DNA from: Chlamydoabsidia padenii
Taxonomy: Eukaryota; Mucoromycota; Mucoromycetes; Mucorales; Cunninghamellaceae
NCBI GenBank assembly: GCA_025330725.1
Contig: JAIWND010000038.1
Coordinates: 1 to 64,000 of the forward strand
Reading direction: 5' to 3'
DNA length: 64,000 bases
In this document: positions 36,499 through 48,372 of the stretch, piece by piece
How positions within the stretch are numbered: the stretch's first letter is position 1
Layout: the number at the start of each line of letters is the position of its first letter
Notes under the pieces: generated by a model
Databases searched by the model: none
Seen by the model: only the letters and a program-made list of their open reading frames with translations
Told to the model about the DNA's origin: nothing
Made by a program: the position numbers and the translations under genes

Positions 36499-39260
36499 AT
36501 GACTGAAATGACTCGTTTGAACGTTGGAGGGAATAAATATCAATTGGGTACTATTTACACCACTCTCATCAACCTTCCCAATGAAATATATGATCAACAA
36601 ACTCAACATGTGGGGGATCTCGTCCACATCTTTGGAATCACTTACGAAGAAGCCTTTATATTGAAGGTAGAAGGGACATGCAATTATTTTTTATTTACTT
36701 CTATCTCATTCATAGTCATGGTGAACAACAACAACAACAACAACAACAACCCCGTGGCAGCTGAACGAAGATGAGGAAATGCGGATCGGCAAGAAGCAGC
36801 ACAAAACGTGACAGGACGAAGACGAATCCATGGAATCAGTAAAAAACAATACTTCGATGACATTCTACCTCACCATGAAGAATGCGCAATAAAACGGTCT
36901 TTCAACGCATATGTCAAAAAAAAAAAAACAATACAGAAATACTTTGTTCCAAAACGTCATCAAGTCGACACAGCAAGTCACCGATGTAGCATACCGGTCG
37001 CAGCTGTTTTTGATAGATTACGCCATCCACTACCCAGACAACCTTCCGCCAGCCCTTTTATCATTGAACGGCTTGTATTCTGTGACGCAGCTTATACATG
37101 GACTACCTCTAACATCAACAAACCCACGTTTTCCTAAGACTTCAGGCACCCCATTCACCTATGATGAATACCATGATGGATCTACGCTATGACAAGTTTG
37201 CAGCTCACACACAAGCAAGTAGCGTGGTCCTTACAATCCCAAATACCATTCCTATTGACTTACATCATGCTATGACTCAAGCTTGGACCTATATGATTGC
37301 CTTAAAACCTACTACTATGGATGTATGGACTCCTCGTGTAATGACGGCCAATCCTGGATGCCTGGTACCTATATGTATTTCTATCATTGATATCTACAAC
37401 AGATACAACGCTGAAGAACATGATGAACCTTTGAAGACCTACTCCCTCTCAATTCTCCCAACACCTTTTACTCATAGAAAATTTATTGCGCTGTTGCCAG
37501 AAAACATCAAAACAAGGTCAGGATACCAAGGTGTCATAAACCGTGGGGATGGACCGACATTTTTGGCCTCTTACCAAATATTCAATGATGTATTTCAATT
37601 CCGGAAATTTGGGATTAAAAGGACAATGATGAAAAGTGGATAATTAACCATTTTACTTCTTTTTTACTAGTTTAAATGACCTGTTGACATGATACCATAC
37701 TGGCCGTATGATGTTTTACGGTTATATCATGACCGATGGCATGGCTCTCGACTTTGTTTTCCCGGATTCCCTCACCATCAAGACTAGAATTAAATGCACC
37801 TGATCTGAACAACTCTCATCAACACACTCAAGGACATTTTGGACTGGTAGGCTTGGACTCTGGGCGGCATGACATTATTATAACAGCTGGAGGTGCTGGC
37901 GACAGATCATTTGCAGCAAGACAGGTCTCAACAGACGAATTTCGGTCGATAAGTGGGGTCACCCAACGTCAGCAATACCTGGAAATTCAGAAAAGCACAA
38001 CTAAAATCACCGACAATGAAGGAAACAATGTTAGATTTGACGACTTGGAATCAACCCTTTCGACTTTAAGTTACTTTACAGGCGTAATTATTGTCTTATA
38101 AACCGTCAATGTAGACCATCTTCGACAATCTATTCACGCCCATCTTTCCTCTGCTGCACATCTCATGGGTTTTTACAACATTGAACACTCCCGGAACCGG
38201 TTTAAGGCCTATCAAGGACAGTAAAGAGCCATAGCCACCACAGCGAACGTTGTTTTGGATGGAGGTCAAAAATACAACAAAGGGAAACGATCAAAGGAAC
38301 ACAAGAAACGGAACCGACGGCGCCGTAAAAACCAGGTGGCCAAACGACGAAGGCGACAGTAAGCTAGACAGGATATCATCAAGGCCGAATACGACTTGGC
38401 ACATGGACAATCAATCATAATACTACAACAACTCTCTGCATTGGACTCTTCAGGGTGAAACTTTGCTCGATTTGAATCTTTTGGAAACTCTGGGTTAGCG
38501 GCGGGATCTGTTGATCTTTTGGCGACCTTGGATTATCAACAAACATTGACGCAAGATATGTATTGGTCACATATAGCCAGAAAAGAGCAGCTACAAAAGG
38601 ACTATTCCAAGCAATTTGGTGACAGGTATAAAAAGAAAAAATTAGATCTTATCTTTTTGTTTTTGTTTCCTAGTACAATGACAAATCGGAAGAAATACCA
38701 ACATGGGTCAATAAATATCAATCAAACTACACTTCTCTTGGTTGCTTTTGGTGCTGGGATGATATCAACAAATCACAGCCACATCCATGGATACCCTGCC
38801 GGCTCGACTAATTTGATACGACGGCATTTAATCGAACAGCAACGTCGTTCTCTGTGCATTGTGGGTCACACAAACGAATTCCTAACATCTCAAGTAAGTA
38901 CTTTCTCCTTCTTCTTCTTCTTCTCATAATCTCATCTTGTTTTTTTTTTTTTTTGTCCCCTCTTTTGTGTATTTGCTCATCATGTGGATCAAGAATGGAA
39001 AACGCCCGAATTGATGATCACTACATTTACGCTTTAAAATATTGTACTGTACTAGCTGTCAAAGAATCATGAATCGTGACAAAAATGCTGCATCCAATAT
39101 GTATACTATCATGGAAAATGAAATCGATGGCCTTGGGCGACCTCTCTCTCTCTCTCACTCACACATAACATCTAGCTTTGGGTATATTTGTTATGTCCAC
39201 CACCCACCGTGGTTGATCGGCCCTTTACCCCTCCCCCTTCTTCTTCTTGGTGGATCTTGA
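36499..39260 (+). pseudogene. Fanzor-type (TnpB-like) nuclease, copy C, all core motifs but broken
   Basis: A first frame (MTRLNVGGNKYQLGTIYTTL) and a polyQ stretch precede the helical N-terminal region (IKSTQQVTDVAYRSQLFLID). Next come YSLSILPTPFTHRKFIALLP and FYGYIMTDGMALDFVFP (compare copy A), then RuvC-I HFGLVGLDSGRHDIIITAGG (Asp codon 37856). The stretch SGVTQRQQYLEIQKSTTK follows. After a frame with several stops and a basic arginine-rich segment (KRSKEHKKRNRRRRKNQVAK) comes INQTTLLLVAFGAGMI (RuvC-II region) and NEFLTSQ. A zinc ribbon (CSSCGSRMENAR, YCTSCQ) leads to RIMNRDKNAASNMYTIMEN, RuvC-III with Asp codon 39078. Introns are visible near 36664 and 38627. Four or more in-frame stops make it a pseudogene. 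DPG is changed to DSG here. Confidence 0.82.
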
Positions 39261-39923
39261 GGACAATGAAGCACTTTGGTGCATACAGGTATGTCAGGCA
39301 GTCCTAGTCCATTAACAAACAAACTTTGTCTAACCAATTCCTTACTCCTTCTATATGTTCTACCTTTTTATCTTTGGTTTGGCTTAACCTGGCTTGGCTT
39401 GGTTTGGATAACGACCGCTTCTTTGGTAAGTCTCGATCATTGATGAAAATAGAGTATGTTTATGCTCAGAAGCTAACTTTTTTTTTGATGCTGCCACAAC
39501 TTGACTCAACAATCCACGACATTTTACTTCTGTCCTTACGACATTATATTTTTACTTTTATGATTTCTTATTTTGTAACCCCGTCATCTATTAGCGAATA
39601 AAGTGTAAAAGTGTCTAAAAAAGGACATCGGAAGTTAAATCGACCACGCATGAATATTTGCCCTCACGATAAAAACAAATGTCCTATTTAGTTGACATAG
39701 ACTAAAGATCGCTATTTAACAACATTCAATCCAGTTTAAATAAAATCACATTAATAAAATGATATAAACCCAGGGTTATGTATGATGATCCATGGTAGAT
39801 TTTTTATTATGATGACGATAGAGGGGAAGGAGGATGATATAATGCTAAAAAGAGAAAGAGACAGAGAAAATAAATCTATATAGAGGTGATACAAGGTGTG
39901 TGAGGTGTGATATATGGTGCGGT
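39261..39923. other. Intergenic between Fanzor copy C and RPA12
   Basis: No supported gene. The 3' flank of copy C up to about 39.6 kb is the likeliest place for its guide-type RNA and element end. I could not identify a structure by eye. Near 39.8 kb lies the 3' UTR of RPA12. Confidence 0.4.
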
Positions 39924-40297
39924 TTATGAGTTGATCGAGTATTTGTACCTAAACATATAAAAAGAGTGTCAGTTTAGCCTTAATTGATTAGCACCATTAC
40001 ATACCCGCATTTCTTGCAGTTATAAAACACAGTTTGACCTTCATCCGCTGATCGTAATTGCATGGTATGGTATGCCATTTCATCGTTACCACATTGAGGA
40101 CACTTTTCTTTGATCTATGTCAAAAAAGTGTCAGTAAAAAGAAGGAAAAAAAGAAAAGACAATTCCCCTCCAACTTACCATTGCTTCTGCTTCCTTTTGT
40201 TGACTTTGTTGCACCAAATGACGTTTAGCTTTTAAAGCAGATTGGAATGCACGTTCTGAAGACGTGGTCACGACCTTGATCGCTTCGAAACCTTTTA

Positions 40298-40335
<38 letters not shown>

Positions 40336-40511
40336 AGCACACCAAGATGGTTTTTGTTGCTTGTTCCCTTACCAGAGATTTGATAGGCATAACTGCATTG
40401 ATTACATAACAAAATATCATCATCACCACCAGGCATATCTAATAAATTGCCACATTCTGGACAAAAGATGAGTGAGCCAATGACATTGGAGGAATGGTCG
40501 TGGTCAGCCAT
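39924..40511 (-). CDS. RPA12: RNA polymerase I subunit Rpa12
   Basis: This small subunit of RNA polymerase I acts in the nucleolus and supports RNA cleavage and termination. The N-terminal zinc ribbon (LIFCPECGNLLDMPGGDDDI, LLCNQCSY) starts right after MADHDHSSNVIGS. The C-terminal TFIIS-like ribbon reads KEKCPQCGNDEMAYHTMQLR then SADEGQTVFYNCKKCGYKYS. The acidic D-E hairpin of the SADEGQT motif, and in particular EGQTVFY, marks Rpa12 rather than Rpb9 or Rpc11. Three introns fit; one has a 34-T tract on the sense strand next to its acceptor. The last exon is only a few codons (KYSINS). The gene appears intact at about 120 residues. Confidence 0.92.
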
Positions 40512-41160
40512 GATTATTTATAATAAAGGTAAAGGTGAGAAGAAGAGAAAAAAAAAAGGAGCTGCCCAATTTTATTTGACAAGCCACAAAAGGCCAGGCG
40601 GGCGGGGTTTCAATCCAAAAAGGGAAAATGGATCAAGTTGCACCCGAACTGAAGCTTGCTGCCCATGGAACAAAGGACTAGGGAAAAATAACAAGACAAA
40701 AGTGATCATTGGTGGTGAGTATGGATACAACAAGACTTTGTTTGCTTTTCTTAGATAGTGTTGGATCATGTAGATCACAGCAACTTGGCCGTTTGTTCAC
40801 ATATATATCAAATACTGTAGTAATTGTTTATTACATACATGCTCTTAATGGATTAATGTAGCCGAGGCAATTCGTATTTCTTCAAAGCCTGTGGCACGCA
40901 TGAGCACATACAAAAAGAGATCATCAGTAAGAGGCAAATTCATGCAAACATTTCAATCACCGCCAAAGGCGTTTCGGCATCAATACGACTTGTTTTATTC
41001 ATATAATGGTAAATAGTATAAAATAAAGTATATATGTATAAAACTAAGGGAAGAGAGAGAGAGAGAATGGGCAGGATAGGGTAATCAAATGGTATAATCC
41101 ATTCATTTTAGAAGTGGTAATGATACTAAGAGGTGAGATTGTGTCTTGGTATATCGCTAT
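40512..41160. other. Intergenic between RPA12 start and the helicase 3' end
   Basis: No supported coding region is seen. There is a GA-rich stretch near 41051-41066. The two minus-strand genes are in tandem, so this holds the RPA12 promoter and the helicase 3' UTR. Confidence 0.45.
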
Positions 41161-44100
41161 TCATTTTGTCTATATACACAAAAAGGGTTAGTCAGTCACC
41201 AGTACGTTATTCTTTTTTATTTTCTTTTTTACCTTTGAATCATCATCAGAGATGCCGAAATCACAGTCATATCCAATTTCAAAATCCGAGAGGTATGCAA
41301 TATCATCAAACTCATCGTCGTAATCCCTATAAAAAACACATTAGCTTTTTAAAGCATACGGTATCATTGTATTTTACCTGTCACGTTTTATCCCAGCCAT
41401 TATCATCTGCAATTCAGCAAATTTCATGTCGATAAATTCATCACCAGGATGATCCTTGTCTTCTTCTTCACTTGGTGCAGGTAGTTTCAAAAGGGAAGCA
41501 GCCCAAGCTCGTGATTCCTTGTTCCAAGCCGGTGTTCGTCGTTGATATAGAGTCTTTGACAGTTCTGATAAAAAGATGGATAAGGTCGCTGGTTGTGGTT
41601 CTGCCCATACTAATCTTTTACATACATAACTGCAATATAAAAAACCTACAAGTCAACTGGTTAATACGAGGTGGGGTTCTCTCCAATAGAATCTAGTGTA
41701 TTAAACTTACATTTGGCACGTGTCATCGCTACATACATAAGACGTCTATATGTAAATATAATAAAGTCAGTACATTCCTTTTTTTTTTTTTTTGCCTCTG
41801 GTGACATTTTACCTTTCCTCGTTCTCATTTTCACTTTTGGGATGAGGGATAATGTTATCTTCACAGGCAGCTATAAAGACACATGGCCATTCCAAACCTA
41901 ATAATAATATCAAGTCGGTTATACATTGTACATGCTAATAAATGAGTCTATTTTACCTTTGGCAGCATGGATGGTCATGATCTTCACCTTGTCATTTTGA
42001 GAGGTATTGTCCAGATCAGGCTCTAGGGTCGTCCTAGAGATAAATGCGTCCATATTCGTATCATGCGAATGCGCCACCGAGATCAATTCGCCCACGTTTT
42101 CCCATCGAATTTCATGATCCTTGTATGTTTTTTTGAGATGATCTTCATATAAAGTTCTATCAATGACTTCTTTCAGGATAGCTTCAACCGATTCCTAGTA
42201 AAACACTATATGAGTATTTTCCCCTCTTCCTTTTTTTTGTATTTACCTTTTTATCCATCATTATTTTGACATGTGCACAAAGACCAACAAAGTCCCTGAG
42301 ATGATCCATCACCTTTTCTGACACAGTATAGCCCGCTAGTTGATATTTTCCCGGGCGACAGTTTTCTGAGCAAAAGTGATCGAGTATATCGAGCACCGTC
42401 TTGTCTTGGACACGTGATAGGGTCGAGATTTTGTCGGAAAGTATTTGACCAACACCACGTAGAGGAATATTGATGATACGTTCAAAAGAGATGGTATCAT
42501 TTGTATTGTAGATAAAGTGAATATAAGCCGTCAAATCGCGTACTTCTACTCGTTCAAAAAATCGTACACCGCCAATCTATGTACATATAAAAAAAAGTGA
42601 TTTTGTTACATTTGATACATTCTCTAGATAAAAATGACTTACAATTTCGTATGGGATTTTGGATTTGTTAAAGACAGATTCCATATTCTGCGTAAGATAA
42701 TGCATTCTAACCAACACAGCAATGTCCTTGTACTGTATCAATCCATGAGAGTATTCAATAGTTCGTATAATTTCGTCAGCAATCACCCGGCCTTCGTCTT
42801 GTTCAGTCTTGCAGTTAAGTAACGACAAAGGTGTACCAGCACTGTTCCTTGTATATAGCCCTTTATCTATTCTTTCAGTGTCTATGCATATATATGATAA
42901 AGAGTTGAGGTAGGCCATGTATTATCTTGTGTGTTCCCTTTTTATTATGATTACCTTTTTGTATAACCTGGAATGCACCATCAAGGATAGAGGATGTACT
43001 TCGGTAGTTTTGTTCAAGTTGAATCACCATAGTTCCTTCAAAGTCCTGTTGCATTAATCTAAAGTTTGCGACATTGGCGTTTCTAAATCCATAGATACTT
43101 TGATCAGGATCTACATAGCAACAATAAAGAAAGCTAAGTTAGCATAATCCCCCCCCCCTTGTTTTAATGACTATACATATTCATTTACTTACCACCGACA
43201 ATAGTGAGATGTTTTCTTTTATTGCAAAGGTAATTCACAATATCATATTGAACATTGTTGGTATCTTGAAACTATAGTATCAAAAAAAGAAAGACAGACA
43301 GTGTTCGTAATTAGTATGTGGGTACTTTACATGTACCCTATTAGTTACTTCGTCCACCAATACATGGTTCACATGAGCCATTACTTCTGGGAATCCTTCA
43401 AACAGAGCTCGACCGTAGAGTAGCAAATCATCAAAGTCCTAAAGAAAAAATCCCCAGTTAGTTTCACATTACATATTCATAAAAAAAAAGTCCTTACCAC
43501 CAAATGTTCCAAAGAGAGTCGTTGATCATAAGCCCTAAAGTCATCACCCATGATCATAAAAGCGGTATTAGTCAATTAACCCAACATTTCAATCAAAAAC
43601 TTACCAGAATATCATGATGCCATCATGGTCGCCTGGATGCATACTGCTTTCATGTAGGAGAGCATATGTTTCTGCTGTAAATCCTTTGTTTTTTGCCTTT
43701 GAAATCTTGGTTTGGCATTCGCCTGGTAGTAATAAATAAAGAGCCTAGATTAGTACCAAGTCATGAATGTGTACGACATGCATCCTCTATAATGTTACCT
43801 GCTAACCCTTTTACCGATTTCATTCTTGATCGTGTGTCCACAGAGATGCTGCCCATTCGTTCCTTGATAACTTGTTCCAAGATCTTGATACTATTCCACC
43901 CAACAAAAAGAAGAAGAATGAATACCCAATGTTAAAAAAAATCGTCCTTTACCTTTCTTGATTATCAATGATCCTAAAGTTATTTGGAAGTTTCACCAAG
44001 GCAGCGTGTTGTCGCAAGTAATATGCACAGAGTGAGTGGAAGGTGCCCATGTTGAGTTGCACAGAAACAGTTGGTCCCAGCAATTCTTCGTTATTCAGTC

Positions 44101-44533
44101 GTTCCCGCATTTCCAAAGAAGCCTTCTTTGTAAATGTTGCGACAAAGATATTATTAGGTGGTATATTCTTCTCTTTGACAAGATAAGCAATCCGCGATGT
44201 CAAGACTTGTTCGTTTGCATAGCAGTAAAAAAAAAGTTGTTAGTTAGTTGGTAAACTAAGCGACATTGAAGCATCTAACTTACCACGTGTTTTCCCTGAT
44301 CCAGGACCAGCAAGGATCTGCAAGTATTTTGCTTTTGATACTACTGCCTCTTTTTGCTTTTGATCAAGTCGTTCAAGGTAGGCTGGTATCATGGAAAAAG
44401 GGACAAGATTTTTTTTTTTTTTTTTGAAAGGGGAGGAAACACACCTACGGATTTTTTGAAGGGTCGGGGGTCCAACCCAATTCCATTTTGGTTTTAGCGT
44501 TGTGTGATGTGAAGGGGGAATAGGAACTGTCAT
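41161..44533 (-). CDS. SRS2: UvrD/Srs2-type DNA helicase
   Basis: An SF1A 3'-5' helicase; fungal Srs2 strips Rad51 filaments and restrains recombination. After a short N-terminal exon (MTVPIPPSHHTTLKPKWNWV) come ERLDQKQKEAV (Q motif) and ILAGPGSGKTR (Walker A). VATFTKKASLEMRERL (Ia), GTFHSLCAYYLRQHA (Ib), HVLVDEFQDTNNVQYDIVNY (Walker B), TIVGDPDQSIYGFRNANVAN (III) and VIQLEQNYRSTSSIL (IV) follow. Next are IAVLVRMHYLTQ, IGGVRFFERVEVRDLTAYI, VKIMTIHAAKGLEWPCVFIA (V) and ENEERLMYVAMTRAK (VI). The tail after motif VI is short and acidic (PSEEEDKDHPGDEF, DYDDEFDDIAYLSDFEIG). Many small introns are present. All motifs are intact. The first intron (near 44400-44450) contains an A run. The Srs2 name is by overall similarity; no PCNA-binding tail was recognised. 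Confidence 0.88.
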
Positions 44534-44758
44534 TTTGGGAATGAGCGCTTGAATCGCCGCTCTAACACGATCCCATCAAGAATAAGGAGTCGGAATAGAT
44601 TTTTATTATAGACAAGTCATTTAATTCCCGCTTATACGATAAAGTTTACGATTAGCAAAGTACCCTTACTTCTTTAATAGTGTCAAAAAATGAAAAAATA
44701 AAACATTATACCACTTTAATTTGACCTATGATAATTGATGAATCATAAAAGATAGATA

Positions 44759-45345
44759 GTGTCTACATACCAAACAGCGGCTTGTCTAACAATGGGATTG
44801 ATGATAATACAATATAATGTAATTCAAAAAAGGAATGGAATAACTGTCGGGTTCGACAAGGTAAGATATATATGTATTATGACAATGCCACTAATGCTGA
44901 CCAATGGATTTGTGGAAGTGAATACTTTTCCCCTAGCGGATTCTTGATTTGCAAACATTTGGTACAAAGTGGAAACATTATCGTTCGAAATGGATGACAT
45001 TTTATCCAACGGCGACAATATCCCCCTTTTATCAACATCATGGAGGCAAGTATATATACAATAAACATTTATTACAAATTTATGGTAATTCTATACTATT
45101 AAGACTATACTATTAAGACTACACTATTCAATACAAACCAATGTAGCAAACAAGACCAAATACTTTCCATCCAGGTGATCTTGGAAAAGCAAATCGTACA
45201 GTTGACAGCACCCTAACCGAAATCAGTAATAATAATAGTGGTGACATTGATGATGCTGATGCCCGACCATTTCCTATTGATAATGGTGACGATGATGAAG
45301 ACAAAGACCTTAATCTACCAGGCTACTTTGCCATTGTATACATAC
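44759..45345 (+). pseudogene. Transposase-derived SWIM zinc-finger fragment
   Basis: A + strand frame reads DQWICGSEYFSPSGFLICKH then LVQSGN, followed by WHFIQRRQYPPFINI and an acidic D/N-rich tail. The pattern W-x-C-x-S...C-x-H is a SWIM finger with the second cysteine changed to serine. Such fingers end the proteins of many MULE-like and related transposons. No upstream transposase remains. Probably a C-terminal remnant. Confidence 0.45.
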
Positions 45346-45660
45346 CAATTACCATTTTTTTTCCAGAAGACGTACTGTTTTTCAGGGGTCCCACCATTGG
45401 CCTTCAATACCACGGTTCGTTTTTGAGTATTCCGGTCATCTATATAATACGTCCAATTGTCATAATCATATTCCATTTGATAAAGCCATACGAGAACGTA
45501 TTGTGTACCACGATGTTCCAAGAAGAATAGCACATTACCAAAATGATATGTTGCCGTGTAATGGGGAAGCTTGTATGTCTGCAAAACCTGTTAACCAGAA
45601 CCTTGGAGATCATCGAATAGTGGATTCTTTTTGCTACCGATCGATGTGCAGCACTTGTTA
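45315..45660 (-). other. Unrecognised minus-strand frame
   Basis: Two adjoining frames encode PYIRWFINKCCTSIGSKKNP and TYKLPHYTATYHFGNVLFFL then VLVWLYQMEYDYDNWTYYID, separated by a single stop. The aromatic-rich composition is not that of random AT-rich sequence, but no family is recognised. It may be a remnant of a mobile or secreted protein gene. Confidence 0.25.
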
Positions 45661-46042
45661 ATAAACCACCGAATATATGGTGTTGAGAAGAGGAGGTACA
45701 AATAGAGAGAGGTTGTTGCTGTTGATTGATTGGTTGTCCATGTCAGTTGTTGTTTTTTCAATTAAAGATACCCCCAGTAGACTAACCATCGAGCATTCGA
45801 AAAGGGTAAAATCTACAATGATGACGAGTTTTTTAAATGCTGATTTTCCTTTGGTCCGAGATCCCTCTGGAAAATCAGTCTCCTCCCGTCAAAATTCTTG
45901 TCACGGCCCAGGATTGAACGTTTTGCAATCCTTTCTTATTCTTTAACATCATTTACACTCCCTTCCCAATCTCAATCACCCTCTACAACTATCATAATAT
46001 TAACAACCCAAGTCTGTTTTATAGTTTATCTATTATCCTTAC

Positions 46043-46138
46043 CTCAACTTGTAGTGCTATCATACTAGTTTAGTTTATATCCATCATTATCTTAACTTGT
46101 AGTGTTATCTTACTAGTTTGATTTATATCCATCATTAC
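46043..46138. repeat. 48-bp tandem duplication
   Basis: Two copies of a unit containing AACTTGTAGTG and TTATATCCATCATTA are arranged head to tail with a few substitutions. It lies in an intergenic AT-rich stretch. Confidence 0.8.
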
Positions 46139-46439
46139 TACGGTAATAAACATTTTTATAATAAAGTCTTCCATTTCCTTAACGACTTGGTATCCATTAT
46201 CACTATTTGGAGGGGGCGAATTTAGCGGTACACTACGATCGACGTATGCGATCTTAATGTCATGTCATTTCATGTCATCCAGCTTCATATGTAATTTGGT
46301 CAACACACATTCCATTGTATAAAGTGTTACAAATGATTTTTTTTATTACATACAGTTCAATACTATGTTTGCCTATACTATGGTAAATATGAATAGGTGA
46401 TGGTAAAAAGAGAAATTAAACTATAGGGGTAAAAAGGGA

Positions 46440-46850
46440 AGCGAGATAAAGAATGCCAAATACCGTCATCACTTTGTTCATTGTCCAACACGATCCAATT
46501 TAACCAATGTTAAAGAGAGATCCGCCCAAGCAATCATACTGAATAAAGATACCTGTAGTTGACCTTGTCATGTTGCCGTTTCTAAATCTGTTGGGAGAGA
46601 GTTTGTGGTGATATGGTTGGTCATTTGTGTAAATGTGTTGATCCCTTGGGCTTTTCGTTTCGAAATGACTTGTCGAATTGTTGCCAATATGTTGTTACGC
46701 CCACACTTTCTCCAAGCAATCAAAGTTTTCTATGATATCCTTGAATGATCCTCACGGTAAACATGATTTCGTTTGCTGAGGCAGTGATGCTTTTTTGGTT
46801 GAGGTTGAGATTGTCTTTCGACAATGATATGGTATCAGTCATGATAGAGC
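46440..46850 (-). other. Possible small gene or pseudogene
   Basis: On the minus strand an ATG near 46846 opens MTDTISLSKDNLNLNQKSIT then ASANEIMFTVR. Shifted frames continue as KDIIENFDCLEKVWA and as TLIAWRKCGRNNILATIRQV then SKRKAQGINTFTQMTNHITT and LFSMIAWADLSLTLV. A TATATA stretch lies ~50 bp upstream and an AATAAA-like signal ~100 bp downstream. The frames cannot be joined by introns of normal length, so this is either a short frameshifted gene or a chance reading. The family is not recognised. Confidence 0.3.
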
Positions 46851-47018
46851 CAAATGTAAGTGTGCAGTAAAAAAGATCAATCAGTGTAGTATATATACTA
46901 CTTGTAAGGACTAAAAAAGGAAAGGATAACGAAGAAGAGGAACAAAGAGACTGAAGGGGGGTTTAAATTGTCGACGGGGGCCCATTGGTTTCAGATCAGG
47001 CTAACCCCTAACAAGATG

Positions 47019-47073
<55 letters not shown>
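47019..47073 (+). repeat. A55 homopolymer upstream of NF-YA
   Basis: An uninterrupted run of 55 A ends 56 bp before the NF-YA start codon. A poly(dA:dT) tract in this position would be expected to exclude nucleosomes from the promoter. Confidence 0.9.
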
Positions 47074-47075
<2 letters not shown>

Positions 47076-47129
47076 GTACTTCCCTCCTTTCATTCTTGAC
47101 CAATCTTTCTTCTTAATCCTAGTTTCATC

Positions 47130-48027
47130 ATGGCAGACTCCAATCATTCTCCGTTATTGTCAAATTACCATACATTGACTGGTGTCAATCCATCGAATTT
47201 CCAAACCAGTACTCAGCATCCTCCTCCTCCTCCTCCATCTCATCTCCATCCTTCCACTGTAGATTCCTATTCTACTGATCCTGAAAGTTATTCCATGGTA
47301 ATCCAATAATCTTGATACTTGTCATATCAACTAACTCTTCCACTTGTATAGCATGGCCCTTCAGTGATGTCTGGACAAAGTATGTACCGATCATCATCAT
47401 CATCATCAACATCACAACCACCCTATTCACAACAAGCAATGGTTGCTCCACCGCCACCATCGTATGCTCAGCCCACCAACTTGGAACCTACTGGATCAGA
47501 TGAACCACTTTATGTCAATGCTAAACAATATCATCGGATCTTGAAACGTAGAGCCGCTCGTGCTCGATTGGAGGAAATGCATCGGGTGGCAAAAGCAAGG
47601 AAACCTTACTTGCATGAAAGTCGACATCGTCATGCTATGCGTCGACCCCGAGGACCGGTAATAAACAAAAAAAAAACAAAAAACTTTTCCCCCATTCTTA
47701 CAAATCATTCGTCATTTTGACATTTATAATAGGGAGGGCGGTTCTTAAGTAAGTGGTCGATCTGAAAAAGAAATAAAACTAGCCCCTCACTCACTCTTTT
47801 TTTCTTTCTTTATGATAGCTGCCCAGGAGATTGCCGCATTAGAAAGTCAAGGCAAACTGACAGAAGAGCTTCCACCAGAACCCACCAAGGATAAACAACC
47901 TTTATCGCCACCACCACCTTCAAAACCCGCAATACCACAACATCATCTTGCTCCTTCTTCCATCAACACCACATCAAATGAATGGGCATCACCTTTCATC
48001 CAGCAACCTTATGTTCCATCCAAGTGA
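47130..48027 (+). CDS. HAP2: CCAAT-binding factor subunit NF-YA (HAP2)
   Basis: This is the sequence-specific subunit of the CCAAT-binding complex (NF-Y/HAP), a nuclear transcription factor. A disordered P/S/H-rich N-terminus ([16 protein letters not shown]) is followed by the conserved core. [20 protein letters not shown] is the helix that binds [28 protein letters not shown] and [16 protein letters not shown] form the linker and DNA-binding helix. The last intron, between GGRFL and TAQEIAAL, keeps the frame, and two more introns lie after ESYSM and RRPRGP. The C-terminus is P-rich. The core matches the family throughout and the gene looks intact at about 230 residues. Confidence 0.93.
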
Positions 48028-48372
48028 GAGTTATACCGAACCCAATTCTTACGTACTATTCTTAAATGATCAGTTAATCAATAAATAAAACTACTCCATA
48101 TATGCATTGATTGTTCTCACGTAGCAGGATGTGCGAGGAGGATGTTCACAAAGACGAAATTTGAAACTTTCAAATTTGTATGAACATCGGAGTTTTGCCC
48201 CTTCTTCGACATTTTTACAAGACAAGATGAATTTGTATTATCAATGAAATCACTTTAGTTTCAGGTTTGATTAAACAGATAAAAGAAGTCTTTTCGTTAC
48301 ATCACGTTATTTTCTGTCCATGTTTCTTTTATCTTTCTTTTTTCTTTTTTCTTGACCACATTCAAAGATTCT
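48028..48372. other. Intergenic, HAP2 3' end and Hsp70 copy 1 promoter
   Basis: AATAAA lies just after the HAP2 stop. The Hsp70 side is T-rich (48300-48355). I found no convincing run of three alternating GAA/TTC heat-shock units. Confidence 0.45.

Noticed and set aside
36499..36664. Potassium-channel tetramerisation (NVGG) domain
   Set aside because: TRLNVGGNKYQ resembles its first strand only; the rest does not match, and it lies in a decayed Fanzor locus.
48100..48372. Heat-shock element upstream of Hsp70 copy 1
   Set aside because: GAA and TTC triplets occur but not as three regularly spaced alternating units.
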